The position numbers and the translations under genes are program-made. A DNA stretch of 64,000 bases from Symbiodinium natans (Eukaryota > Sar > Dinophyceae > Suessiales > Symbiodiniaceae): contig CAJNDS010000640.1 of NCBI GenBank assembly GCA_905221605.1, positions 36,209-100,208 of the forward strand, in the 5' to 3' direction. The number at the start of each line of letters is the position of its first letter. The stretch's first letter is position 1. Below are positions 1 to 10,781 of this stretch, piece after piece. Below the pieces are notes generated by a model. That model was not told the DNA's origin. It ran no database searches and saw nothing but the letters and a program-made list of their open reading frames with translations.

Positions 1-91
1 GTCCGCGTGTGCATGCCAGGCTTTTGGCGTGTGCTGCCCCTCCCCGCGCATGGTATGGTCCGGTATGGGGGGTCGGTCTGAGGGTCGTAGC

Positions 92-300
92 GGATACTGG
101 CAAGTGCTTACTGACCAAGCGACGCAGAAGTCTGTTTTGTAACAAACAGTGGGTTGTATAAGTCGCAAGTCATGCCCTTCGGTCTGTGCAATGCGCCAAG
201 TACATTTGAGCGCTTTTGTGGAGAAAGTACTGGCTGGCTGCTGGCTTCAGATCTGCCTAGTTATCTAGACGATGTGATAGTCTTCAGCCGTACCTACTAG
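92..300 (+). pseudogene. Ty3/gypsy-type reverse transcriptase remnant
   Basis: The translated stretch shows GYWQVLTDQATQK, then, after a one-base frame change near position 130, CFVTNSGLYK..VMPFGLCNAPSTFERF and finally YLDDVIVFSRTY followed by a stop. The VMPFGLCNAP.TF block and the YLDD box (catalytic aspartates) are hallmarks of Ty3/gypsy LTR retrotransposon polymerase. Upstream bases read approximately as the RSGYWQ motif that precedes this block. No protease, RNase H, integrase or LTR is seen nearby, and the frame change plus the stop directly after the YLDD box make it a dead fragment. The window begins just before it, so the 5' part may lie outside. Family assignment is firm; activity is excluded by the breaks. 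Confidence 0.8.
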
Positions 301-1397
301 TGGTAGGTTTAAGTCGACCCTGCCGGGGTGAAGTCGTGCCAAGCCCATGTGCCGCAGTGTTTGGGCTTACTTTCCCATATCCCCAACATATCTTATATTA
401 CATCAGACCCAGATTTTTGCGGTCTTGTAGTACTGTGCACATGGTTTTGGAACATTTCCGGATCGTTGTAACCCCGAAGCTTCCGATGCATGAAACCATT
501 GCAAGCATTCCCCGCAAGGCGGAAGTTGTCCCAATCCCAGTGTGCCCCTGGGGGAACGGCCCAGGTATTATTCTTTATATCAAAAGCCAGTGCCTTGCCT
601 TACCTCGCGCGGGCCTCGCGCAAGGTCGCGCGACCCTCGCGCAGGGCCACAAATATGCCCCTCCCCAAAACAATTGATTTTCCTTCACACTGCATGCGAA
701 GTTGCCGTAAAACCATCCGAAAAACCATGTGCCCCTGCAGTTTCGCAATTCAAAACCGCTTACAAATGCTGTTTTCAGGCTTCTCAACCCACTGTGCACA
801 GCTCCGGTGCCATTTTTGTAAAAAGGCGCGAAAGCTCTCAAAAGCCATGTGCCCCTGGGGTTTCGCTGTTGCTGGGCCGACTTTACACCGCCTGGGGTGA
901 CTTCCTTCCTCTGCCTTGTTTTGCTGTGTGCCGCAGGGGTTGGGCCGACTTTACACCGGGTGGGTCGAGATAAACCCGGCGCTTGTACCCAAGAAACCCC
1001 AATACCCCTTTATCGTGGTGCCTTGCTTCACTCATGCACAAGGAAAAGAAAACTAGTTGCATAAGCTTGGTATCATTGTTTTAATGTACAAGTCATTTCA
1101 TTGCTGTAAAACGTGCAAGTTTTAAAATACCAAAAATCTTTCCAGCCATTCAGCCTTTTGTTGGCAATAAGTCGAGTATCGCAACTATAATTTTGCAGTG
1201 ACATGGAGTTTTTTATTATATGATGAAACCACCGCTGATACTGGTAATTCCTCAGTAAGTTGCACATATATTTCTCAGACAGTTGTGGGAGGAACTTCAT
1301 GATTTGTTGTATCCGCTTGTAACTGCCCAAAAGTAAGAGTATTGAGTTTTTTGTGAAACCTCCTTTAATACATGTATGTGGAAATATGTGACAAGTA
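301..1397. other. No gene recognised; degenerate short repeats then AT-rich DNA
   Basis: A phrase close to CATGTGCCCCTG.GGTTTCGC occurs near 726 and 845 with a partial copy near 539. A second phrase, TGGGCCGACTTTACACCG, occurs near 873 and 941. These look like decayed tandem or dispersed repeats. From about 1060 to 1390 the base composition turns AT-rich with no credible reading frame. Confidence 0.4.
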
Positions 1398-1624
1398 GCC
1401 CTGAAACTCTAAGCCCTAAGCCCCAAAACCCTAAACCCTAAAATGCCAGAGCCCTTAACCAGAAGCGCTAAACCCAACCACGCAGCCACACCACAAGGAG
1501 GGGAGTACCTAGACCATGACCAACAACCGTATAACCTAAACCCTACTGTAAACCCTAAGCCCTAACAAGCGAAGCTCCAAAACCCTGCATCCTCAGAACC
1601 CTAAGCCCCAAACCCTAAAACCAT
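1398..1624. repeat. Degenerate interstitial telomere-type repeat (CCCTAAA)
   Basis: Several CCCTAAA units and variants (CCCTAAG, CCCCAAA, CCCTAAAA) are mixed with unrelated sequence in two clusters, about 1408-1443 and 1531-1624. CCCTAAA is the complement of TTTAGGG, the plant-type telomere unit also reported for dinoflagellates. Confidence 0.7.
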
Positions 1625-1799
1625 CCCACAGCCTCTCTACAGGCGGGAGGGGCGGAACACAACCCCTGAAACACATGAAGCGTCGCAGATGTGCATTGTG
1701 ACTTCGGCAGGACGGGTTTGAGCTCGGCCGCTTCGAGGCACTGGGGCCCAAAGCTTGAAGCACCTGATTGTTTCGACCATTCATATTGTACTTGAACAG

Positions 1800-2364
1800 A
1801 GAAGCAGCACGAGCTTACTAGCATTCCTGCACAGTTGGACCATCCGCAGGCATATTTCGATACGCCTTTGCCGCTGAACTTACTGGGGCGTGAGGCTCCA
1901 GAAGGAGTGTGTGCCCAGCAGTCAGAAGTAGCGGCTGAAGATATTATGGTGGCCGTCGTGCCCAGCATCCCGAGTGAATCTCGCCTGCAGGAGGCGACGG
2001 CGAGGCACAGGGCAGTGAGAATCGCGTGCTCTTGGGTGGCTCCTCACTTTCTTGATTCATGCTGTGCTCCATTGTGCTGCCCCATATCGGTCAGGAGCCA
2101 GCCCCAGTCATTGCAGAGGGGGCGATGCAGGCCCACACCCAGGTGTGGCAACATGGGGGCCCCATCTTTGTGTCTGCAGGCTGTGGAGCGACAGCTGGAA
2201 ATGCTCGGTTCTGGGAGCAGGTATGCGGCGGCCTCATGGCGAAAGCATGACAAAAGCATGCAAAAGCATCGGCACACCCGTCACCCTGGAGTCCTGAGGT
2301 CTTCACTGAAAGCTGTGGGGAACCTCCTGCCGCGCTTCGCAGAAGGACCAAGCAAGCCTGTTAG
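1800..2364 (+). CDS. Three-exon gene fragment, function unknown
   Basis: I do not recognise the product. Exon I (about 1800-2014) reads LDHPQAYFDTPLPLNLLG and continues to ATARHRA, where a GTGAGA donor follows. Exon II (2095-2220) begins after TCAG and reads EPAPVIAEGAMQAHTQVW, then GGPIFVSAGCGATAGNARFW, ending at a GTATGC donor. Exon III (2299-2364) starts after GAG|GTC and reads VFTESCGEPPAALRRRTKQA with a TAG stop. All joins are phase 0, the introns are 80 and 78 bp, and each exon is open only in this frame. The start lies upstream and was not found. Exon III may instead splice onward to the exon at 2381. Confidence 0.5.
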
Positions 2365-2380
2365 AGCCATATTGCCTTAG

Positions 2381-2501
2381 CCTTAAAATGGGCAGCCACG
2401 GCTCGCAGGCCGGGTGGGACGTTGACGTCGGCCGACTTGGAGGCAGGCTACATCGGAACGTTTCTGGTAGGCGTGGAAGCTGCTTTCATGGGCTTTGCTC
2501 C
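2381..2501 (+). CDS. Exon with a hydrophobic segment
   Basis: The stretch follows CCTTAG and ends at a strong GTGAGT donor in phase 2. It reads LKWAATARRPGGTLTSADLE then AGYIGTFLVGVEAAFMGFA, with a short hydrophobic segment at the end. It lies 16 bp past the stop proposed for the preceding exon chain, so it may belong to the same gene through an alternative splice, or to the next one. Function unknown. Confidence 0.4.
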
Positions 2502-3390
2502 GTGAGTTTTTGGATGGACTTGAATGTCTCGCCGTGTTAACTTGGCGCTAGACTTAGCGAAGTTGTGAACTTCATAGCTGTGCCACATTTCGTCATGCGG
2601 GACGAGAGTTTGAGTATGTTCGAGTCACAGCCCTGTGTGCAGCAAATTTCCTTCTGGCTTCTTGGCGCCATCATGATGAGCGATGCCGACAGGACACGTT
2701 TGCATATGTCCGGTTCCGTACACCTCTGATCCCGCTCCGAATGGTTCGTGTGAAGGTTGCCGTTGAAGTTCCGTCAAACTGTGAGGAAGCGATGGGTGGA
2801 GTCCACGGACACGCAGAAGCGACTTACAGCCTGCCGCAAGAAGCTTCAGGTCCAATGACGGCCCAGTGGCCACATCTTACTTTCAGAGATCTCTATGCCT
2901 GCTGCGGGGTTGCGGCTGCACGAAACGCCACCAAGTCACCAAGTCTTCCCGACAGCGCCCTCCTTGAATCTCCATTGCAGGGGGTGCTTGAGAGCTTGTG
3001 GGGGATGTGTCACCATCCAACACACCCCTCTTTTGCCGACAGGAAGCCGGGGCGCGCCCGGTTCTGAACCTTCCGGGCTCAGATTCGTGGATGCATCCTA
3101 CGCTGCCAAGCTGCATTTCGACAGCTTGAGTTAAAAAAGGTTCGGCCGTGCTGCGTTTGCAAAAGCAGCACAAAAGTGCTGCTTTTTCTAGGCAGTCCTC
3201 CTGGAGCAGCCTAGTGCCACGCCCAGCTTGGCTGAATTCTGCGTATCGTCTTACTTTCCAGATTTCGCTGCATGGTCATGCTTGAGCGCCGTCTACTTTT
3301 GACTCGCCGATCGAATCGGCGCTTTCCAGTGTTCGACGTCATCACCAGAAGGCCAGAACGCAACGGCTTGGTAGCTCGCTCGCTGCCGAG
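2502..3390. other. Mostly intron-like; weak coding signals only
   Basis: A frame at 2741-3067 (starting MVRVKVAVEVPSNCEEAMGG) and a short one near 2641 (QISFWLLGAIMMSDADR) have protein-like composition, but I could not tie them to splice sites in a consistent phase. Nothing else is visible. Confidence 0.3.
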
Positions 3391-3557
3391 GTGCTGCTCC
3401 TGGTCGTTTTGGCTGTTCTACTGGCGAAGGCCCTACCCCTACCCTCACTACCCCTCAACCTTCAAAATGCTGAACCAATAAAAGCAGCAGCTGGCATGTC
3501 CGATTGGCAGTTTCGGCAGGCACTGGGCCTCTTTGACAGTTGGGGCAAGTCATCAAG
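3391..3557 (+). CDS. Exon encoding a hydrophobic helix
   Basis: Following a CCGAG acceptor the frame reads VLLLVVLAVLLAKALPLPSL, then PLNLQNAEPIKAAAGMSDWQ and FRQALGLFDSWGKSS, ending at an AG|GCACTT (GC) donor in phase 2. The first 12 residues form a membrane helix or a signal anchor. No start codon is visible, so upstream exons exist. Function unknown. Confidence 0.45.
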
Positions 3558-5043
3558 GCACTTGGGCTCCTCGCATGTCTGCTCCATTCTCTCCACCCGC
3601 GCTGGCTAGTGCTTTTTCAGTTTTCCCTGGCACTGCAGGACATGGAATTCTCGTCGTCTCAACTGAGATGCGCGCAGGTCTCGATTGTACAGCGACCCGT
3701 GCTTTGCAAAAAGTCGTTCGTGCTTGAAGCCAGGGGACTGTTTGCAAGGCCTTGGGGTGGAGGTATGCAAGCATAAGGTGTGATTGCCTCACCGCCCCCC
3801 GCCAGCTTCAGAACTGAACACTTTAGAGGAGGACTTAGATTTGGACCTCGCCGAAAAGCAGTTTAAAGCCACCCCGTGATGAAGTGGCAGACCAGACCCA
3901 CCCACACATCTTTAAACTACTCCCAGCTTAGACTCTCGACGTTCGTCCCAGCCCAGACTAGGCAGATTGCAAGCGCAGATTTGAAGGCCTCATGCTGCAA
4001 CCATTACCAACATTACACTATGGAGCGGCTAATGGAATCTTCAGATAGCGACGCATCAGTGCTTGGCTCAGGTTTGGATGCGCAACACTTTACACATCTC
4101 CACGGTCAGCCCCGAAACATGGGGAAACGTGACCTTGCTGAGTCCTGCTCTGTAGGTGCGCGAACCCTCATGTTGCGCTCGATTCAGGCCCACATTGCTT
4201 TAGCTTGCATGGGTCTCGTTTTCGACCGTGGCTAGAGTGATTAAGCCCAGTCAGCCAAAGCTGGTAGGTGGGTGCAACAATCTGTTCGAGCATGGCCATG
4301 AGCTTAAAACCATTCGGTCCCTGGCTTTGGAGTTTTGAGAGCGTGATGTTGGACAGAGGTTCTGCTACTGCTACCCCTTGTGCTTTCTTGCCGCAAGCCT
4401 CCTGCGCCCATCCACTGCCGTTTGGTGCTCAACGTTGCTCTGTTCATTTCATCTCCAGCGCACTCTCCACCCTCCTCAGCCCTTTTTGCGCTTTCTGTGC
4501 TTGAAGGTCTCCGCGGTCTATTCGACGATGGCGTTTCTGGTGCTTTTTCTTCCTGCCTGCCGTGCCCGAACCTGCGAGCTCTGGCCTCAGACTCACGCAA
4601 ACCAAGGGTAACGAAACACAAGATTAACAAGGATGTCTTTAGGTACTAGATCCATCTGTATCCCTGTTAATCAGATCCTGTACAACTTGGGAAGCTGGAC
4701 AGGGCTTCAAGCTGGCGGCGCCTTCACATGGCCATGGGCTTCATCAGTGTTAGCTTACTGATCGTGGCGAGCGTCATGCTTGCCCTCTGCAGGCGCGTGC
4801 GCACGTGTGCGCATGTGCCTGTGTGTGTGTGCGCAGTTCACAACAAAGTGCAAGGTGCAAGCAAGTGAGCTGCACGGGATTCCTCACAAAACTGACATTG
4901 GTCACCGACCAAAGTTGCCAGGCATAGCAGCCTTGAAGAAGAGGCGCTTGTTGCTGGGAAGCTGCTTTTTTTTGGCATGGCCCGGAGCTTACTCGGAGAA
5001 CATCACTTGGCTCACTTTTGGGTTTTTTGTTTGATGGCCCCAG
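3558..5043. other. No gene assigned
   Basis: Several open frames of 60-170 codons overlap on both strands, but none has protein-like composition together with convincing splice borders. A GT-rich patch (4795-4835) is a short microsatellite. Confidence 0.3.
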
Positions 5044-5273
5044 GCTGGATGTGAGGAGGGCCAGTGGATCATGTTCCCGGAGGCGCCCTTGGTGCCCATC
5101 AGGATGGCCCAGTCGGGCGAGCATCTGGAGTTGCCGTGTGATGCACGTAGGTGATTGCAACCGTGACTGCCGGTGTGGGCTGGCTTCTGGGATGCTCCGT
5201 TCGCGGAGTGCAGGCGGGCTTTGGCTCAGTTTTGTGACCATGGCATCGATGCATCGATGTGCCAGAACTTCAG
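5044..5273 (+). CDS. Two exons of an unknown gene
   Basis: Exon 1 (5044-5150), after CCCCAG, reads AGCEEGQWIMFPEAPLVPIR then MAQSGEHLELPCDAR and ends AG|GTGATT in phase 2. Exon 2 (5214-5273), after TGCAG, completes the codon and reads RALAQFCDHGIDASMCQNF, ending AG|GCAAAG (GC donor). The 63-bp intron and the matching phase support the join. A later candidate exon near 5401-5568 (starting DCVPSLAFCSHTLSNMLL) is protein-like but its phase does not match. The product is not recognised. Confidence 0.5.
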
Positions 5274-5578
5274 GCAAAGCAATGCCTCACGCGATCGAAC
5301 CCCTTGATGTCGCCGCTGAGACTGGCATGGGCTCCTTCCTAAGCTGTCCCCGACATAGTGTTCAACCTTCGCCATGCCACTCGCCGCAGGTGACTGTGTG
5401 CCCAGCTTGGCTTTCTGTTCGCACACGTTGTCGAACATGTTACTGAAGCTGGGAGGCCATTGCCACCTGACCAAGGATTCTGTTCTGCTCTGCCAGCCTG
5501 CACTTCAATGTGTTCGCTGTAGCTCCTGCCTGAGGGTTCACGCATTGTCAGCATCTAGTCACAGCTAAAAGAGTGCGC

Positions 5579-6133
5579 ATGAGTGCGCGAGACAGCTGGC
5601 TCACGGTTGAGGCCTACCATTTGGCAACGATCTGTATCCTGCTCTTGTGGGCCTGTGTCAACCCGTATGCTACCCACGTTTGGCACCGCCAGGACATGCA
5701 CTCGCATCCAGCTTGCATCCAGTGACTGCTTCACCTCTCATGAATGGAAGGACTACTTCGCTTGTGCCGTTGGACTGCTTAGAGTGACCCTGCTTCTGAC
5801 AAGCGCAGCACACGTTATCGCAGCCAGCAGCTCAGATGGCCCCAGATGCAGGGATTCGCTTGCCAAGGGCTCATGAAACAGTGCGGTTGCAATCTTCAGG
5901 CAGCGGTGCTGAGCGTCAGCATGCCCGTGCTGCCGTTTCACATGCCTGACCGGGTGTCCAGGCTGCTTGGCCTTGAGGCCATGGGAGCAGAGATCTGACA
6001 ATCGTTCCCAACACTTGCCGACACTGGCGATTTGACAGTTTGCGCACCCTGCAAGGTGACACCACTGATGGGGTTTCAGCAGATGGCGAGCTTCCTTCTT
6101 TTGGAGCTGCTCTTTGGATGCAGGCCATTTCAG
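5579..6133 (+). CDS. Multi-exon membrane protein, function unknown
   Basis: A start exon (ATG at 5579) reads MSARDSWLTVEAYHLATICI then LLLWACVNPYATHVWHRQ, with one hydrophobic helix. A second exon (about 5723-5852) reads HEWKDYFACAVGLLRVTLLL then TSAAHVIAASSSDGPRCR and ends at a GATTCG (GA) donor. A third (5900 to 5974 or 5998) reads AAVLSVSMPVLPFHMPDRVS then RLLGLE. A fourth (6056-6133) reads VTPLMGFQQMASFLLLELLF and GCRPFQ, ending at a GC donor. Joins two-three and three-four are phase 0 (third exon ending LLGLE|GC). The join between exons one and two is unresolved. The last donor is followed at once by the telomere-repeat block, which would then lie in an intron or downstream flank. Confidence 0.45.
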
Positions 6134-6145
6134 GCCGTTTCTGTG

Positions 6146-6443
6146 CTAAACCCTAAACCCTAAACCCTAAACTTTAAACCCTAAACTTTAAACCCTAAAC
6201 CCTAAGCCCTAAACTTTAAACCCTAAACCCTAAACTTTAAACCCTAAACCCTAAACCCTAAGCCTTAAACTTTAAACCCTAAGCCCTAAGCCCTAAACCC
6301 TAAACCCTAAACCCTAAACCCCGGGCAACTGAGGATAGTTTGGCCTGCTGTTGGGAGCCTTGAGGCGGCGAAAGGGTCATTCCCTGTGAGACCTCGCCAT
6401 GACGGGCGTTCTGCTTTAGGGTTTAGGGTTAGGGTTAGGGGTT
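6146..6443. repeat. Dense telomere-type repeat block with an inverted arm
   Basis: From 6146 to 6321 almost every base belongs to CCCTAAA or the variants CTTTAAA and CCCTAAG. After about 95 bp of unrelated sequence the opposite orientation appears at 6416-6443 (TTTAGGGTTTAGGGTTAGGG). The two arms point towards each other. Confidence 0.85.
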
Positions 6444-9400
6444 TGGGCTCCTCTGCTGTTTGAGCTCCAATGGGTCACTAGTGGAAACTTTTTTGCTTGG
6501 GCTCTTCTCATCATTCCCCAATCCTCCCCCGTCCACCCCTTGGGTTTATCAATCCACAACAAAATCCTTGAAACTCCCAGCACAGCAAAAGACCTCAATC
6601 CCAGCCATTTCAAAACCATTCAAGTCCGAACCCACGACAGATCCTGAAGATCCGGTGAAGCTTTCACTTTGACCCTGATTGTCCCAAAGCTCTCTCAAAA
6701 TTTTACGCCCTAAAAGCCCGAAGCCTTTCATCTCCCCTCTACACTGAGCCTCGACGGTATCTCGACATCCTCCGCCCTAGTGTCCACCACGCACCCGCCG
6801 CACCCGAACCTTTCTTTGACTCTCTCAATCTCTCTCTCTCTCTCTCTTTCTCTTCCTCCCTGCTTCACCAAACCTCCCTCACTCCGAGCAGCGCAGGCTG
6901 CGAAGCCATCGCTCCGAGCCCCTCGAGGAATCTCCGAGGACTGATATGGACTGATACGAACTGAAGTGAGATAAAATCCGCTCTACGTGGCTCTGAGCAT
7001 CAAGAACTTGCATGCAAGTGCTCAGACGATTCCATGCCAGGAGTTGCGTCGAATGGAGGCCCAGAAGCTGTGTAGAGGGACATAGCGATTGCCTTTCCGT
7101 TGGTGCTTATACGTTCTCCTTGTGACGTGATTTTGTTGAACTGGCTTTCAGGCACCATCGCCCGCAGCAGAAGCGAGCAAAGAGGTCCAAGCACTCAGCA
7201 AACGGTATCCATCCTGAGCCGGTAGAAGAAGATCAGGCAGCCTCATCCCACGATGACCCTGATGAGGCCACACCTGCACAGAGCCCAGCACAGTACAACG
7301 GACGACGTGTTTGCAACTTCTGTCGCAGGGCCCTAGGGTTGGGTCAAATCATGTTAGGTTTGTCAAACTGCCACCGCCGGGGTGGGCAAGCAGGGCACTG
7401 TGATTCAGTTCGTCTGGCAACCAAGTGGACCAAGAGGTGCAAAAACGTGGAGTTGCCAAGTACACACTAGTATGATGACTAGTACACACGTGTCGTGGAC
7501 AGGCCGTTGCCGTGCAATTGCTTATATTCCCTAAGCCCTCGGTGTGCGGAAATCTCGGCTCAGCTTTGCCATCGTCCGGATCTGCTGTGCTCCGCCCGGT
7601 CCTCCCGTGCCCGGTTCCCCCCCCCCCACCCCACCCTTTGGAGTGCCCAACACCAGAAACCCCGTGCCCAAATCTCAGATCCACCATCAAATTGCTTAGG
7701 CTTCAGGGGCGGAGTTCGGAGAAAGCAGTTTGTTGCCATTTTCGAAAGCATGCGCCACAAACTGTCGGGCACCGCCGGAATGACTTGTTCAAGCATCGTT
7801 TGCGCCCGAAGTCGTGAATGTACCGCAGCATCCACAAGCGCCTGCAAAGAATCCACGAAGTTGCAGCCTGACACGGCTGATGACGAGTTTCACTTTGGAC
7901 TTGAGAGTGTCAGTGGTCATGTCTCGCGCAGCGATCCGAAGACCCTGAGGCCCTGAGAATTCTTGATCTCCTGAGGTTGCTTCGACCGGAAGCTGCCAGA
8001 CGCCACAGGACACAGCTGGGTTCAGCCGTCATTTTTTCCACCCATTCGAAAAATTGGTGGGTGTGTGTAATTCGTGTCTTTGTAGGGTGTCCGTTTGCGG
8101 ATTGAAAGCCCCCCCGCTCCCCGGCAGTCTTCACCCCCTTGCAGGGTTTGGGTTCCCTGAAGATTCGAACGTCCAGGGTGTTGACTGATGCTTGGCAGAA
8201 GGCAAGCCACAGCCAGGCCTAAGCTAAACCTACAGCCTAAAGACAGGCCAAGCAGCCAAAACAAATCTTAAAGGTCCAGTGCTGGAGCACAACTGCATCA
8301 ACAGCGCCGTCTGTGTTTTAAAATGGAGGATAGGTGGGGGACGAGAAAAAGAGTGGACGGGTGCGGGCGTGGAAAGAGAAGGGGTCAGAAACAAACGAGG
8401 GGGTCAAGCAAACAGAAGTCCCATATGGTCCCATGACATGGTGTGTTGATGCTGTGGAGCCTCCAAAAGGCACCACCAATGCCAAAAACACGCCAGCGCT
8501 TGCATTCGTGCCGGCTGCATGGCCAAACGATGTCCATTTCTGTGCGGGAGGAGGATGCAGCGAGCTGGTCAGCCGTCATTCTTGACAAGGCCGGTCAGAT
8601 CCAATGGATAATTTCGTTTCCGTGTTGCCGTTTGCCATGAAACGTTGGGCGCATTCGGAGCGTGACCCCTTTGATCCTGGGAACTCGGAACTTTTACAGG
8701 CCCACTCTGACTTGGTTTCCACGAAACGAAGGCTCCACCCTATCACGAAATCCTTAGATGGTTGCGCAAGACACGCATCTCAGCAACCAAGCGACGTTCA
8801 GAGCGGGTGGGCCCACTCAGCCTTAGTTTGCGGGAATACGGTCCTATAATATGTATACATGTCAGTCTGTTCTTTTATTATCGGTAATTGATCGATTCTA
8901 CAGTACATGCGTGACAACCCTTCACTTCCGGTCCCTTGCAGGTGAGTGCAGCAAGTGGTTCCACTTTCGTTTTGTTGTTCTCCATGCGGCCTGGCTGACT
9001 GGTAAAGAGGAATACGTTAGACAAGTCAAGTTTCAGCTGCTTGTACGGCAGAGAATGTCGTGATCAGAGTTCACTTCTGGCACGCGATCGCATCAGGAAA
9101 GAAGACCAAACACACACACGAATAGACATGACAGGCAGGGCACGTCATGAATCTTGATATCTTGATCAGTGAGGCTGGCCTTGCCATCTGTCTGGCCATC
9201 GCTAGCAACTCTGCCGCTCGTGTTCCGGGCTTAGCTTTGATGCAAGCTCCTCAATTTCATCTATTTCCCCCTTGGGATTTTTTTTTATTTTTGTTTATAT
9301 TACCCAAGAGGATATTACACATATTGTTTTTATTAAGGTTCTAAGGGGAGTATAGTCATGATTATCCGCAGCTCAGGATCGGAGCCCTGGTTGTACTTCA

Positions 9401-10781
9401 TGTACCTATGCAATACATTCCGTTCGGGCCTCCAGTTTCCTTGGACCCGATGTCTGCATGTTAGCCTTCCCAGCAGCGTCGTGACGTGGTTGGCTAAGGC
9501 TTGGCATGTTCCAGGGCACATTGGTCTATGAGGTGCTCTGTAGCCTTGTCTGGTACTGTGCCACACTCGGACTGAAAATTTTGTCTTGTATCAGTGGGGG
9601 GGGGGGGCATGTTGTTTTTTCAGTCTTCTTCCCCCCCCCCCCTATTCAGGTTACAACATCGTTTGCCATGTCGATGATCTTCCACTCTCCAGTGTGCCGA
9701 ATTCTTTCACGTGGCTGGAAAGAGCCGGACTGCAATGCTATCTACGTGAAGGCCGGCTGTGTGCAAAGCCGGTTTGTCAACCAAACTGAGGGGGGTGGTG
9801 TGGCGACGTTCGTGTCCTTCTCGCCAGGGCCTTTCCGGCCTTCACTACGACGCTATTTTTTCGCCCTTGGGCAGGCACGCGGCTCATGAAGTTGTGCTCT
9901 GCAAGGCAAAAGCTTCATCACAAAACCTTCAGTTCTCCTAAACCACTGAAACCTGCAGTCAACCTCAGATTCCCAGCGCCTACCAGCAAGACCAACAACC
10001 GTCAACTCTGCTTGCACAAAGCTTGAAACCTCCCAAACCTTAAACCCGCGGCCCCTCGAAACCGCATGCACTCCCAGACCCTGAATATCCTACACTCCCT
10101 ACTGCACCGAATACTCTCAATGCGTGAATACCACAACCCTCCTCAACTATAGCCTCATTCGAGGAACCTTATGTCCCTAGTCACCTAAAGTACCCTCAAT
10201 TCCAGAACCCAAGCTTACGTAAGTCAGGGTGTGGCCATGCTGTGTGGGGCGGCCTTTGTGCGGAGGCGGTCTTGCCAGGCAAGGGTTTAGTTGTGTTTTG
10301 AGGCATATGTACGGTTCGCTTTGTGTACTGATTGTTGAGCTATAGTCGGGTTCATAGGGAGTGTGCAGAACGGGGGTGTGATCCAAAAATTGTACGGCAG
10401 CCGAAAGTTGCAGGGCCTGGAAGGGTCGTAGCGCGGTGGATGAGGATAGCGGTGAGGACAGTTGTTGCAGGTGGCATTCTCGTCTGACTAGCGAACAATG
10501 CCACGACGTGGTCCGAACCACCAAGGGAGTTTGGGAGTATTTCCATGCAATCACTGTGCTGGTCGGACCTCAATGTCAACGTGTCGTTGGTGGTTCATGC
10601 CGCGTTCCACCCTGATCTCATTTGTGGGGTGGCGGTACTGATTACCTGCACTGGTTTGAACCTGAGTACAGACATGAAAGCCCTCGAAGAGCCTCGAGGT
10701 AAAGAGAGGACATGAGAGGAATCATTCCCTGCATGTGTGTAGACCGTGTTTGGCCTATGTGTCAATAGCCGGCTCTTGCAG
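6444..10781. other. No gene assigned; CT microsatellite and G/C runs
   Basis: A CT-rich microsatellite lies at about 6817-6860, a C run near 7617-7627, and a G run followed by a C run at 9597-9642. A frame at 8443-8640 containing SISVREEDAASWSAVILDKA looks protein-like but has no confirmed borders. Frames at 7000-7194 (-) and 7560-7960 (both strands) are ambiguous. From 9950 to 10200 the sequence is C- and A-rich without a gene. Confidence 0.35.

Noticed and set aside
9250..9360. Another palindromic element (CTTGGG ... CCCAAG)
   Set aside because: Only six bases pair and the middle is a T-rich run; too weak to call.
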